The notes under the pieces are model-generated. The model was not told where the DNA came from. It saw nothing but the letters and a program-made list of their open reading frames with translations, and did not search any database. Source: Candidatus Bathyarchaeota archaeon (GTDB lineage: Archaea; Thermoproteota; Bathyarchaeia; Bathyarchaeales; B26-1). From it: 10,473 bases of DNA. The translations under genes were made by a program, and so were the position numbers. The stretch lies in the NCBI GenBank assembly GCA_018396795.1, contig JAGTRH010000011.1, positions 1 through 10,473 on the forward strand, given 5' to 3'. Below are positions 1 through 6,054 of this stretch, piece by piece. Position 1 is the first letter of the stretch, and every line of letters begins with the position of its first letter.

Positions 1-1199
1 CCTAGAATGAATAGTAAGATCGGCGTCTTAATAAAGAGTATATATATTGTAACCCACTGTGGAACATGAGCGTAGACCCTTCCCGCATAGAAAGTCATAT
101 GTCCCGATTCCATATGCCCCAGATGGAAGCCAAAAACCCAAATGATTCTCTCAGGAGTTTTTTGCCAGAGCCAAGGCCAAGTTGCAAAGAAGGTGGATGC
201 GGCCGTCAAGGATATTAGCAGAAATTGTAGCAGAATCATCCGTAAGCTCTTTTCTTCCGTTCTAGACTTCCCAACTAAGGTTTTGAGAAGAAGGTATAAG
301 CCTATTCCCGGAAAGGCTGCTATAGCCGTTCCTTTTGACCCAACGGCTAAACCCGAGAGTACTCCAACGAGTATAAGATGTCTATTAATGCCCTTAATAA
401 GTGGGAGCAGTAGGAAGGCTAGGGATAGGAAAAGAGCAGCGAAGATGTCCAGTATAGCAAGGGTTGAGTAATATATGAGCCATGGAGAGAGAGCTGCAAG
501 TATGGCTGCCAGAAGAGAGGCTTCATCCCCGTAGTATCTCCGGCCAATCAGGTAAATAAAAACACAAATTAGTGTTCCTGCGGTTACAGGCGCCAGGCGC
601 GCACTAAAATATAAGTTACACGTGCTTTCCCATCCTAATAAAGGTGCGAAGATATAGGAGGATGCCCCTATAAGAAGCTTGGCTATCGGCGGATGCTCAG
701 CATTCACTCGCCAAACTTCAGAGCTAAAGTTAAGTCTAAAAAAGCTTTGAACGTAAAGTCTTCCAGCATTAACATATAGTGGTTCATCGGTCATTACGCT
801 TGTCTTATCGATTAAGAGGAAACGCGGAATAAAAGCCACTAAGAAGACCAGGAAACCCATAAAACTAACCCATATAAACTCTTGATAACCTCTTGAAATT
901 GGCCATCCGCCAATCTTTCCCAGAGATCTCAAGAAATCTACGGGATATTCCTCATGCTTCCTTAGAACATGTTTTCCGCGAGTGAATGCGCGGTGACCTT
1001 CTGGCAGCTCCTTAATAGTCAGATTCTCCAATCTCTCGGACACAAAGAAGTCTCTAGAAGACCATTCTGTCTGACAAGCTTTACATTTAACGGTGCCCTT
1101 AAAGACGCTTACAACTTCATATCCGATATTTGAGCCGCATATCGGGCATCTAGGTAATGCCTCGATCATCATCTCTATTATATGCTTCTCAGTTATCAT
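1..1199 (-). CDS. Zinc-ribbon-fused PMT/GT39-type membrane glycosyltransferase (3' end cut by window)
   Basis: I translated this reading frame by hand; it is open from ATG at 1199 to the left edge (399 codons), so the C-terminus is missing. Residues 18-42 hold a zinc ribbon (CPIC, 17 residues, CKAC), followed by a basic cytosolic linker to about 105. The first membrane helix is about 108-130. It is followed by the exposed Asp-Glu pair (D138, E139, in TDEPLYVNAGRLY) and the EHPPIAK motif at 168-174, both typical of protein O-mannosyltransferase/ArnT-like GT-C enzymes. Further hydrophobic helices follow (LICVFIYLIG, AAILAALSPW and others), with a GH-rich loop near the cut end. In the family, a lipid-phosphate-linked sugar is transferred outside the membrane to protein or lipid. 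The zinc ribbon is an unusual addition. The acceptor and sugar are unknown. The gene diverges from GH4. Confidence 0.85.
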   Translation of the reverse strand, partial: MITEKHIIEMMIEALPRCPICGSNIGYEVVSVFKGTVKCKACQTEWSSRDFFVSERLENLTIKELPEGHRAFTRGKHVLRKHEEYPVDFLRSLGKIGGWPISRGYQEFIWVSFMGFLVFLVAFIPRFLLIDKTSVMTDEPLYVNAGRLYVQSFFRLNFSSEVWRVNAEHPPIAKLLIGASSYIFAPLLGWESTCNLYFSARLAPVTAGTLICVFIYLIGRRYYGDEASLLAAILAALSPWLIYYSTLAILDIFAALFLSLAFLLLPLIKGINRHLILVGVLSGLAVGSKGTAIAAFPGIGLYLLLKTLVGKSRTEEKSLRMILLQFLLISLTAASTFFATWPWLWQKTPERIIWVFGFHLGHMESGHMTFYAGRVYAHVPQWVTIYILFIKTPILLFIL

Positions 1200-1224
1200 G
1201 GTAGCGTCATTCCGGTGATGCTCG

Positions 1225-1234
1225 CTAATTTTTA
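1225..1234 (-). promoter_or_regulatory. Putative TATA box of the GT39 gene
   Basis: On the minus strand the sequence reads TAAAAATTAG, preceded by CCTTACC and centred about 31 nt before the ATG at 1199. That would place transcription start a few nucleotides before the start codon. There is no clear GGAGG ribosome binding site. The assignment rests on position and composition only. Confidence 0.4.
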
Positions 1235-1740
1235 GGTAAGGAGATTACAGTTTTTAGGTTTTATCTCAAAATGCGTATCTTCCTCTGATTGTTCAGATAA
1301 GGTTGCAGGAGATCTGGTTAAAAATAATTTCCGTTTTTATGGTTTTGATCGTTTTGTTTCTGATGCGGTTTCCAGATATGCTTTTTGAGGCTGCTCCATC
1401 CCGCTTCAAATTTTTAGCGTAGCATGTAAAGGTCGTTAAATATTGCTGACGCTTCTGAACTGGGTTATCATATGCTCCCATAGCTTCCCTAGCTCTCATT
1501 AATCTGTTTTTCCTGGGCTTTACAAGGAGTCCCCTTCTCCACACCTTTCTCGGCGGCGAGTTTGCAGTTCTGCAGGATAAGCAGCCTGCATCTGCCAATG
1601 ATTATTCGATGTTCTTCAGGACTCTGAGGAGGTTCGGTAGATGTCTGCATTCACGCTCTGTTTTAAGGTTATTACAGGAACATAAACGAAAAGACTGCCA
1701 TAAGATTTATTAAGTGTAAAATTTAGGTTTTATACTGGAC

Positions 1741-1750
1741 GTATATATAT
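1741..1750 (+). promoter_or_regulatory. TATA box of the GH4/URO-D-like transcript
   Basis: GTATATATAT is centred about 24 nt before the ATG at 1769, so a start 24-26 nt downstream would give a leaderless mRNA. An alternative TATA (TTTATAC, 1729-1735) would give a short leader containing GGGGTTGAT at 1754-1762, a near match to the archaeal Shine-Dalgarno GGAGGTGAT. Sequence alone does not settle which is used. Confidence 0.55.
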
Positions 1751-1768
1751 TGTGGGGTTGATAGATTA

Positions 1769-3277
1769 ATGTTTAAGGGACCTAAAATTGTTTTTGTGGG
1801 TGCTGGTAGCGCTAGGTGGACTAGTAGGATACTTGTCGATATATTCTTGAATGAGGGGTTGCGTGGCTCTAAAATATGGCTTATGGATATTGATGATTAC
1901 AGGCTTAACATTGTATCGACTTTGGCTAAAAGATATGCTGAGGAGATTAAGCTTCCAGTAGAAATACATGCCACGAAAGATAGGAGGGAAGCTATTAAAG
2001 ATGCTGATTTCGTAATTTCGACCGCGCTTCCCAAGGGCTATCTATATTATGAGGAGATGAGGGACGCATCTGAGGAGCATGGATATTATAGGGGAATCAA
2101 CAGCGTCGAATGGAACTACGTCGGAGACTACCATACAATATGGGGTTACTACCTCTTCAAACTCCACCTAGACATGGCTAAAGACATTGAGGAACTCGCA
2201 CCGAATGCTTGGTTCTTCATTGTTTCGAACCCGGTTCTCGAACTTACAACAATGATAAGTAGAGAGACTAAGGTTAATGTCGCAGGGATATGCCATGGCT
2301 TCTTAGGCTATAGAGCAGCCCTAGAAGTTTTAGCTATGCGCCTAGCTAGGGAGAAGCTGGGCAAGAATATAACCCCATACTGTGCTGCTCATAGGTTTGA
2401 ATTCTATAGGGAAGCAATGGGTCTTATAGATCCGAGAGAGATTGATTTTGAGATGCAAGGATTGAACCACGTTATATGGCTGACAAAGTTCAAGTATAAG
2501 GGTGAGGATGCATACAAATACCTGGACGATTGGATTAAGGAGGACGCTGAAGAGTACTGGGCCGTATGGAGGGAGCACACCACAAGCCCGTGGGATCTAG
2601 ACCTATGCCCAGCAGCTATGGATTTGTATAAGACCTATGGCTACTTACCCATAGGAGACAGCGTCCGTGGAGGAACATGGAAGTACCATTGGGATCTAAA
2701 GACTAAAAAGTATTGGTATGGACCCTACGGAGGCCCGGACTCAGAAATAGGTTGCGCCATGAGAATTCAAGGGGTTAGGATGAACGTTGAAGAGATGATT
2801 AGGATAGCGTTTGATACTTCGAAGCCTGTATCACAATCGATACCGCTGAGAGCAAGCGGGGAGGTCATAGTATCCCTTATAGACTCTATATACAACGATA
2901 AACAAACTGATAGCTATGAAATACCGTTCCTTGGAACGCGGGTGAAAGCCCCAATATATGTGAACGTATTAAATAAGGGGACCATACCTAACCTTCCAAA
3001 TGATATAGCCATCGAAACCCATGTCAAGGTTGATGGAAGGGGCATTCACCCAATACCTAAAAACGCGATGCCTAACCAACTCTACAAATATGCGATGTTA
3101 CCTAGGATAATGAGGGCTGAATGGGCTCTGGAAGCCAACCTTAAGGGCGGCAGGGATAAGCTTGTTAAATGGCTACTGATGGACATAAGGACGAAGAGCG
3201 TAAAGCAGATAGATGACGCCATTGATGCGATACTGAATACTCCGGGAAATGAGGAAATGGCCAAACACTTTAGCTAA
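1769..3277 (+). CDS. Glycoside hydrolase family 4 protein, probable alpha-uronidase (alpha-glucuronidase/galacturonidase type)
   Basis: This 502-residue cytoplasmic protein has the GH4 plan. A Rossmann NAD site with GAGSARWT lies at 11-18 and an acidic strand end (MDIDD) at 39-43. SNPV is at 153-156, the metal/substrate motif CHGF at 175-178, and GLNHVIW at 231-237, whose His is the usual second metal ligand. GH4 enzymes cleave glycosides by an NAD+-assisted oxidation, elimination and reduction cycle that needs Mn2+ or another divalent metal. In the family, residues after the metal Cys track specificity: CHG is associated with uronide-cleaving members, whereas CDMP and CN(V/I)P mark phospho-glucosidases. 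No signal peptide is visible, so it would act on imported sugars. It is somewhat longer than typical GH4 (about 430-480). It lies 51 bp upstream of the URO-D-like gene, probably in one operon. Family assignment is firm; substrate is inferred. Confidence 0.88.
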   Translation: MFKGPKIVFVGAGSARWTSRILVDIFLNEGLRGSKIWLMDIDDYRLNIVSTLAKRYAEEIKLPVEIHATKDRREAIKDADFVISTALPKGYLYYEEMRDASEEHGYYRGINSVEWNYVGDYHTIWGYYLFKLHLDMAKDIEELAPNAWFFIVSNPVLELTTMISRETKVNVAGICHGFLGYRAALEVLAMRLAREKLGKNITPYCAAHRFEFYREAMGLIDPREIDFEMQGLNHVIWLTKFKYKGEDAYKYLDDWIKEDAEEYWAVWREHTTSPWDLDLCPAAMDLYKTYGYLPIGDSVRGGTWKYHWDLKTKKYWYGPYGGPDSEIGCAMRIQGVRMNVEEMIRIAFDTSKPVSQSIPLRASGEVIVSLIDSIYNDKQTDSYEIPFLGTRVKAPIYVNVLNKGTIPNLPNDIAIETHVKVDGRGIHPIPKNAMPNQLYKYAMLPRIMRAEWALEANLKGGRDKLVKWLLMDIRTKSVKQIDDAIDAILNTPGNEEMAKHFS

Positions 3278-3322
3278 CACCTGAAAAAACAACATTTTAA
3301 GGGAAGCAGACATAAATCCGGC

Positions 3323-3327
3323 GGAGG
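3323..3327 (+). promoter_or_regulatory. GGAGG ribosome binding site that questions the URO-D-like start
   Basis: A perfect GGAGG sits one base before the ATG at 3329, too close for normal initiation there. The in-frame TTG at 3335 lies seven bases downstream, an ideal distance, so the real start may be that TTG, two codons later. Confidence 0.55.
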
Positions 3328-3328
3328 A

Positions 3329-4486
3329 ATGGCTTTGCCCGTTAATAGGTTTGAATGCGTTCTCTCCACATTACTCCATGAGGAACCTCCTGTTACACCT
3401 CAAGTTTTAGGTTTCACTAATGAAATGTCGAGGGCTAAGTTTGTTCCGCTCATAGAGGCAGACATGGCCAGAAGAGCTGTTGAGTTTGAGAGTGAAGTAA
3501 GCAGCGCGCTATGCGAGATAACCGCTGCTGGACTAAAGCATATAGATAAAGCTCTAAAAATAGCTGACCACATGGACAATTTTATAGTGGGGGTTGGCGG
3601 CGGTGGGATCAGAGTTAAACGGGTGATTGAAAGCGGTGAAGAGTGGAATATTGTTGAGTGGGAGACTGGGGCTAAGTGGCGCGTTGGAACATCTAAAACA
3701 ATCTGGGCGCGGCAATATATAGACTATCCAGTAAAAAACGAAGATGATTTGGGTAATTTGGAACTTCCAGACCCTGATGATCCGTCGAGGTATGAGGGGA
3801 TTGAAAAGGCAATAAAATACGTGGTTGACAGAGGGTTTTTCCCTGCATGTGGAATTAACGGCTTCTTTTCGGGCGTCTGGTATTTTCTAAGGGGCCCGTT
3901 AGAAGTGATCCTAAAGGACATGTATATTAGGAGAAATTTCGTCAAGAAGCTTATCGCTAAGTTTGGGGAGTTCAACCTGAAGGCTGAAAAGAATCTTCTT
4001 GAGAGGGGAGCTATGATGATAGACTGGCCTGAGGACTTGGGTTATAGAAGCGGGACATTTATGAACCCCAAGATCTATGAGGATCTTATATTTCCATGGC
4101 ACGTGAAAGCTATAGAGATAGCGCATAAGTATGGCGCGTTCGTTAATATGCATAGCCATGGGAACATCGCCTCTATAGTTCCCTTGCTCGCTAGAGCTAA
4201 TTTAGATATGCTTAATCCAGTAGGGCCAACTGACAACATGGACCTTAAAATCCTAAAGGAGAAATATGGCGACAAACTATGTTTCTTAGGAGGCTTAAGC
4301 AAAAATATCGGTTTTATGAGCGCCGAGGAGCTAAAAGAGCATTTGCTTGATAGGCTTAGAATTGGAACCCCTGGGGGAGGCTATATTTTAGGTTCGGAGG
4401 GCGATATACCCGTAGAGATGAGCATAGAAAACTTTGAATTGCTCCTTAAAATGAGCAAAAAATACAGAAGAAATAAAATAACGTAG
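3329..4486 (+). CDS. Uroporphyrinogen decarboxylase (URO-D)/corrinoid methyltransferase-fold protein
   Basis: 385 residues, the usual length for URO-D/MtaA/CmuA-fold TIM barrels. The family signature is clear in the C-terminal half: the DLGYRSG strand (236-242), the helix around IYEDLIFPWHVKAI (249-262), HSHGN at 275-279 (HSCGN in relatives), LNPVGPTDNMDLKILKEKYG (295-314), LGGLSKN (320-326) and a GGGYILGSEGDIP loop (349-361). In MtaA-type methyltransferases a His-x-Cys pair and a later Cys bind zinc for thiol methylation; here the first Cys is His277 and the late loop has no Cys. Since it follows a GH4 gene and no haem biosynthesis genes are visible, haem synthesis is unlikely. A role in modifying or demethylating a sugar or cofactor is inference. 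The start is either ATG 3329 or TTG 3335. It ends convergently with the pilin-like gene. Confidence 0.82.
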   Translation: MALPVNRFECVLSTLLHEEPPVTPQVLGFTNEMSRAKFVPLIEADMARRAVEFESEVSSALCEITAAGLKHIDKALKIADHMDNFIVGVGGGGIRVKRVIESGEEWNIVEWETGAKWRVGTSKTIWARQYIDYPVKNEDDLGNLELPDPDDPSRYEGIEKAIKYVVDRGFFPACGINGFFSGVWYFLRGPLEVILKDMYIRRNFVKKLIAKFGEFNLKAEKNLLERGAMMIDWPEDLGYRSGTFMNPKIYEDLIFPWHVKAIEIAHKYGAFVNMHSHGNIASIVPLLARANLDMLNPVGPTDNMDLKILKEKYGDKLCFLGGLSKNIGFMSAEELKEHLLDRLRIGTPGGGYILGSEGDIPVEMSIENFELLLKMSKKYRRNKIT

Positions 4487-4502
4487 GGCGTACCGGAAGC
4501 GC

Positions 4503-4568
4503 CTAAAACATCGCTTCATCAAGCAGCGGATACCCAATCCCCGCATCGTTTATGAGTTGGAAGATGAC
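4503..4568 (-). other. Short coding-like stretch between convergent genes, possible gene remnant
   Basis: Between a TAA and a TAG on the minus strand, 21 codons read as VIFQLINDAGIGYPLLDEAMF, with composition resembling a protein C-terminus rather than random intergenic DNA. It has no start codon near its beginning, and the frame is closed upstream. It could be the tail of a deleted gene or chance. Confidence 0.2.
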
Positions 4569-4596
4569 TTAAATTACTTAGCTTCTTAATTTTAAG
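4568..4596. terminator. Imperfect AT-rich hairpin between convergent genes
   Basis: CTTAAATT (4568-4575) pairs with AATTTTAAG (4588-4596), with one bulged T, around a 12-base loop. It lies 82 bp after the URO-D-like stop and 25 bp beyond the pilin-like stop. It could help end either transcript. Archaeal termination depends mainly on U-tracts, and none here is long, so support is weak. Confidence 0.25.
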
Positions 4597-4620
4597 AGTT
4601 TCCAAGCAATAATTTACTTT

Positions 4621-5034
4621 CTAGGTAGAAGCTGCCAGGTTAACTTGAGCTGTAAATTCTCCCTTATCCGTTTTAATCGTCACTTTTAAGGTTAATGCGC
4701 TGGTCGGTAGGTCGGTTGTGAAACTTACGTCAACTTGCCCTGATGCACCGGGGCTTATTGTAACTCCTGGGGCTGCGCTTCCAGATACACCTGTGTCTGT
4801 AATGGTTATTTGCTGAATTTTCACTCTCACTTCGCCATCATTAAGGATGGTTAGTCTCACCAGGTTTGCTCCAACTCTACCAGCATCAGAAACGGTTACG
4901 CTAACTCTGCCAGCTGGTCCCGTAAGCGCCGTTAGGGCTGGACTAATGATCCATAGGCCTATACCCACGGATACGATTAATGTTACAATAGCAAGTATCC
5001 CGCCCATGCTTATAGCTTTCTTATTTCTCATCAT
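4621..5034 (-). CDS. Archaeal type IV pilin-like secreted protein (class III signal peptide)
   Basis: 137 residues. The N-terminus is short and basic (MMRNKK) with the prepilin peptidase site KKA before ISMGG, so cleavage is predicted after Ala7. An uninterrupted hydrophobic helix follows at about 8-34. This is the tripartite class III arrangement of archaeal pilins and archaellins. The rest (about 43-137) is Thr/Val/Gly-rich, with alternating strands and no Cys, fitting a small extracellular beta-sandwich. The protein would be processed by a PibD/FlaK-type peptidase and assembled in a surface filament or kept as a minor pilin. No assembly ATPase, platform protein or peptidase gene is present here, so it is an orphan in this window. 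A TATA box lies about 35 nt upstream, and GTGAT (5040-5044) may act as a short Shine-Dalgarno. Two ATGs (5034, 5031) are possible starts. Confidence 0.75.
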   Translation of the reverse strand: MMRNKKAISMGGILAIVTLIVSVGIGLWIISPALTALTGPAGRVSVTVSDAGRVGANLVRLTILNDGEVRVKIQQITITDTGVSGSAAPGVTISPGASGQVDVSFTTDLPTSALTLKVTIKTDKGEFTAQVNLAAST

Positions 5035-5064
5035 AATCCATCACAATAAAGGATTTATTCGCTT

Positions 5065-5076
5065 CTTATATAAAAG
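5065..5076. promoter_or_regulatory. Shared palindromic TATA element between the pilin-like gene (-) and ICMT-like gene (+)
   Basis: CTTATATAAAAG contains TTATATAA (5066-5073), a perfect palindrome. Read on the minus strand it is TTTTATATAAG preceded by GAAAAAC, a plausible BRE plus TATA, 35 nt from the pilin ATG. Read on the plus strand it is 51 nt from the GTG at 5121, allowing a leader of roughly 25 nt. The BRE-like purines favour the pilin direction. Use in both directions is inference. Confidence 0.5.
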
Positions 5077-5110
5077 TTTTTCAGATACTAAGCAATTTTT
5101 CTAACTGAGA

Positions 5111-5130
5111 GTGAGAAAGAGTGAGAAAGC
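5111..5130 (+). repeat. Tandem 10-bp repeat overlapping the ICMT-like start codon
   Basis: GTGAGAAAGA is followed directly by GTGAGAAAGC. Each copy starts with GTG, but the two GTGs are in different frames; only the one at 5121 opens the long reading frame. The upstream copy also supplies a GAGAGTGA stretch (5107-5114), a weak Shine-Dalgarno-like sequence. Confidence 0.6.
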
Positions 5131-5924
5131 GCTTAAAAAAAATTGCCCTAATATTTTCCTGGATGTATTGTTTACCAACCATCTCATCGACTTTCTGGCT
5201 TCCCATGTGGATATCGCTTTCTTTAGTCTTCCCAACGATCTTCAATTATTTCCCTGAAACACCATCCCCCTTCAGACTAGACTGGGTTCCCCAATGGGTC
5301 TTCCGTATACTCTATATATCATGGATACCCATGACCATTATTCCCGGAGCTGACTGGCTTACAGAATTTCTGCATCTGCCAGAAATATGGACGAACTTTT
5401 ATTTAGTTCTCCTATTGGACATCATTAGCCCAATTCTCACGTTTGGCGGCTTCTTCTTTTTCATGGCAAGCATGATCCAGCTTATCATAAGCAAACTCAG
5501 AGGGATCGATCTTGTAAAATCCGGCTTCTACGGCATTGTTCGCCATCCCCAATATTTAGGAATATTCATCTGGACCATCGGTCATATGCTCTATGCCTTG
5601 CCGTTTCACTTAAGGCCGGCTGATCTAATAGCGTGGGTTACGCTAGTGTTCTCATATATTTTGTTAGCCAAGAGTGAGGAAAAAAGCCTAGAGCATAATT
5701 TTGGTGAGAAATACGAGGATTATAAGAATAGCGTCCCATTTATGATACCCTTTATGCCCAGGAAAATCCGTAAAGCGCTTTCTGAAAAAATAGCCCTTTT
5801 AACGCCGAAAGAGAAGTGGAAAAGGGACATCTTTACAATATTCATGTATATTTTTATAATGTTTTTAATACTGATCTTCACTTATGGAAGAACATACTGT
5901 TATTGGGAAAAGTCAGGACCCTAA
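5121..5924 (+). CDS. Isoprenylcysteine carboxyl methyltransferase/PEMT-family integral membrane protein
   Basis: 267 residues, very hydrophobic, with about six likely membrane segments (around 8-40, 58-75, 92-123, 144-160, 168-184, 236-254). The family hallmark is GFYGIVRHPQYLG at 135-147, followed after a helix pair by EEKSLEHNFGEKYEDY at 186-201 and a VPFMIP stretch. This Arg-His-Pro plus Glu-Glu pattern forms the S-adenosylmethionine pocket of ICMT and related phospholipid methyltransferases. The family also includes NnrU-like and uncharacterised members, so the acceptor cannot be named; an archaeal membrane lipid or isoprenoid is possible. A long N-terminal extension (1-90) and an extra C-terminal helix distinguish it from minimal members. 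The start is GTG at 5121; ATG at 5163 is an alternative. It diverges from the pilin-like gene and converges on GH30. Confidence 0.78.
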   Translation: MRKRLKKIALIFSWMYCLPTISSTFWLPMWISLSLVFPTIFNYFPETPSPFRLDWVPQWVFRILYISWIPMTIIPGADWLTEFLHLPEIWTNFYLVLLLDIISPILTFGGFFFFMASMIQLIISKLRGIDLVKSGFYGIVRHPQYLGIFIWTIGHMLYALPFHLRPADLIAWVTLVFSYILLAKSEEKSLEHNFGEKYEDYKNSVPFMIPFMPRKIRKALSEKIALLTPKEKWKRDIFTIFMYIFIMFLILIFTYGRTYCYWEKSGP

Positions 5925-5925
5925 T

Positions 5926-5944
5926 ATCTTCATAGGTTGAAGAT
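5926..5944 (+). terminator. Hairpin just after the ICMT-like stop codon
   Basis: ATCTTCA and TGAAGAT form a perfect 7-bp stem with a 5-base loop, starting two bases after the TAA. No U-run follows, so it may stabilise the mRNA end or be incidental rather than a true terminator. Confidence 0.35.
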
Positions 5945-6054
5945 CACTAATCACTATGCCTGCAGAATGTAGAAACCTTTGAGATGCTGCTCAAATAAGC
6001 AAGAAGCATAGAAAGAGCAAACAATCCCTTTTTAGAGATATCTGGAAGCATCAG

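Larger units (their letters stand above)
1200..1768. other. Intergenic region between divergent GT39 and GH4, no convincing gene
   Basis: About 570 bp. Promoter elements lie at both ends. The interior holds one open frame on the minus strand (1598-1293, 101 codons). It encodes a very basic, Arg/Lys/Asn-rich peptide with one CLSC motif and a low-complexity tail (KTIKTIKTEI), which I do not recognise as a protein family. It may be spurious or a decayed gene. A 12-bp sequence, TTTAGGTTTTAT, occurs at both 1253-1264 and 1722-1733. I found no tRNA T-loop motif, no convincing C/D-box sRNA and no inverted repeats of an insertion sequence. Confidence 0.5.

Noticed and set aside
142..471. 109-codon plus-strand frame
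   Set aside because: It is antisense to the GT39 membrane helices; the minus-strand frame carries clear PMT motifs, while this one has no recognisable domain.
1200..1768. tRNA, C/D-box sRNA or insertion sequence in the intergenic region
   Set aside because: There is no GGTTCRA-type T-loop with acceptor pairing, TGATG/CTGA-like bits are not in a proper box arrangement, and I found no terminal inverted repeats or transposase.
1769..3277. 6-phospho-glucosidase or lactate/malate dehydrogenase
   Set aside because: The NAD site is shared with dehydrogenases, but the CHG and GLNH metal motifs mark GH4, and phospho-glycosidases carry CDMP or CN(V/I)P instead.
3724..4302. Three overlapping minus-strand frames of 75-83 codons
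   Set aside because: All are antisense to the conserved core of the URO-D-like gene and have no motifs or ribosome binding sites.
3329..4486. Haem biosynthetic uroporphyrinogen decarboxylase (HemE)
   Set aside because: The sequence follows the sugar-locus/methyltransferase branch (HSHGN, LNP, GGGYILG), and no tetrapyrrole genes surround it.
4487..4520. GGCG...CGCC stem after the URO-D-like stop as a strong terminator
   Set aside because: The stem is only four base pairs and no T-run follows.
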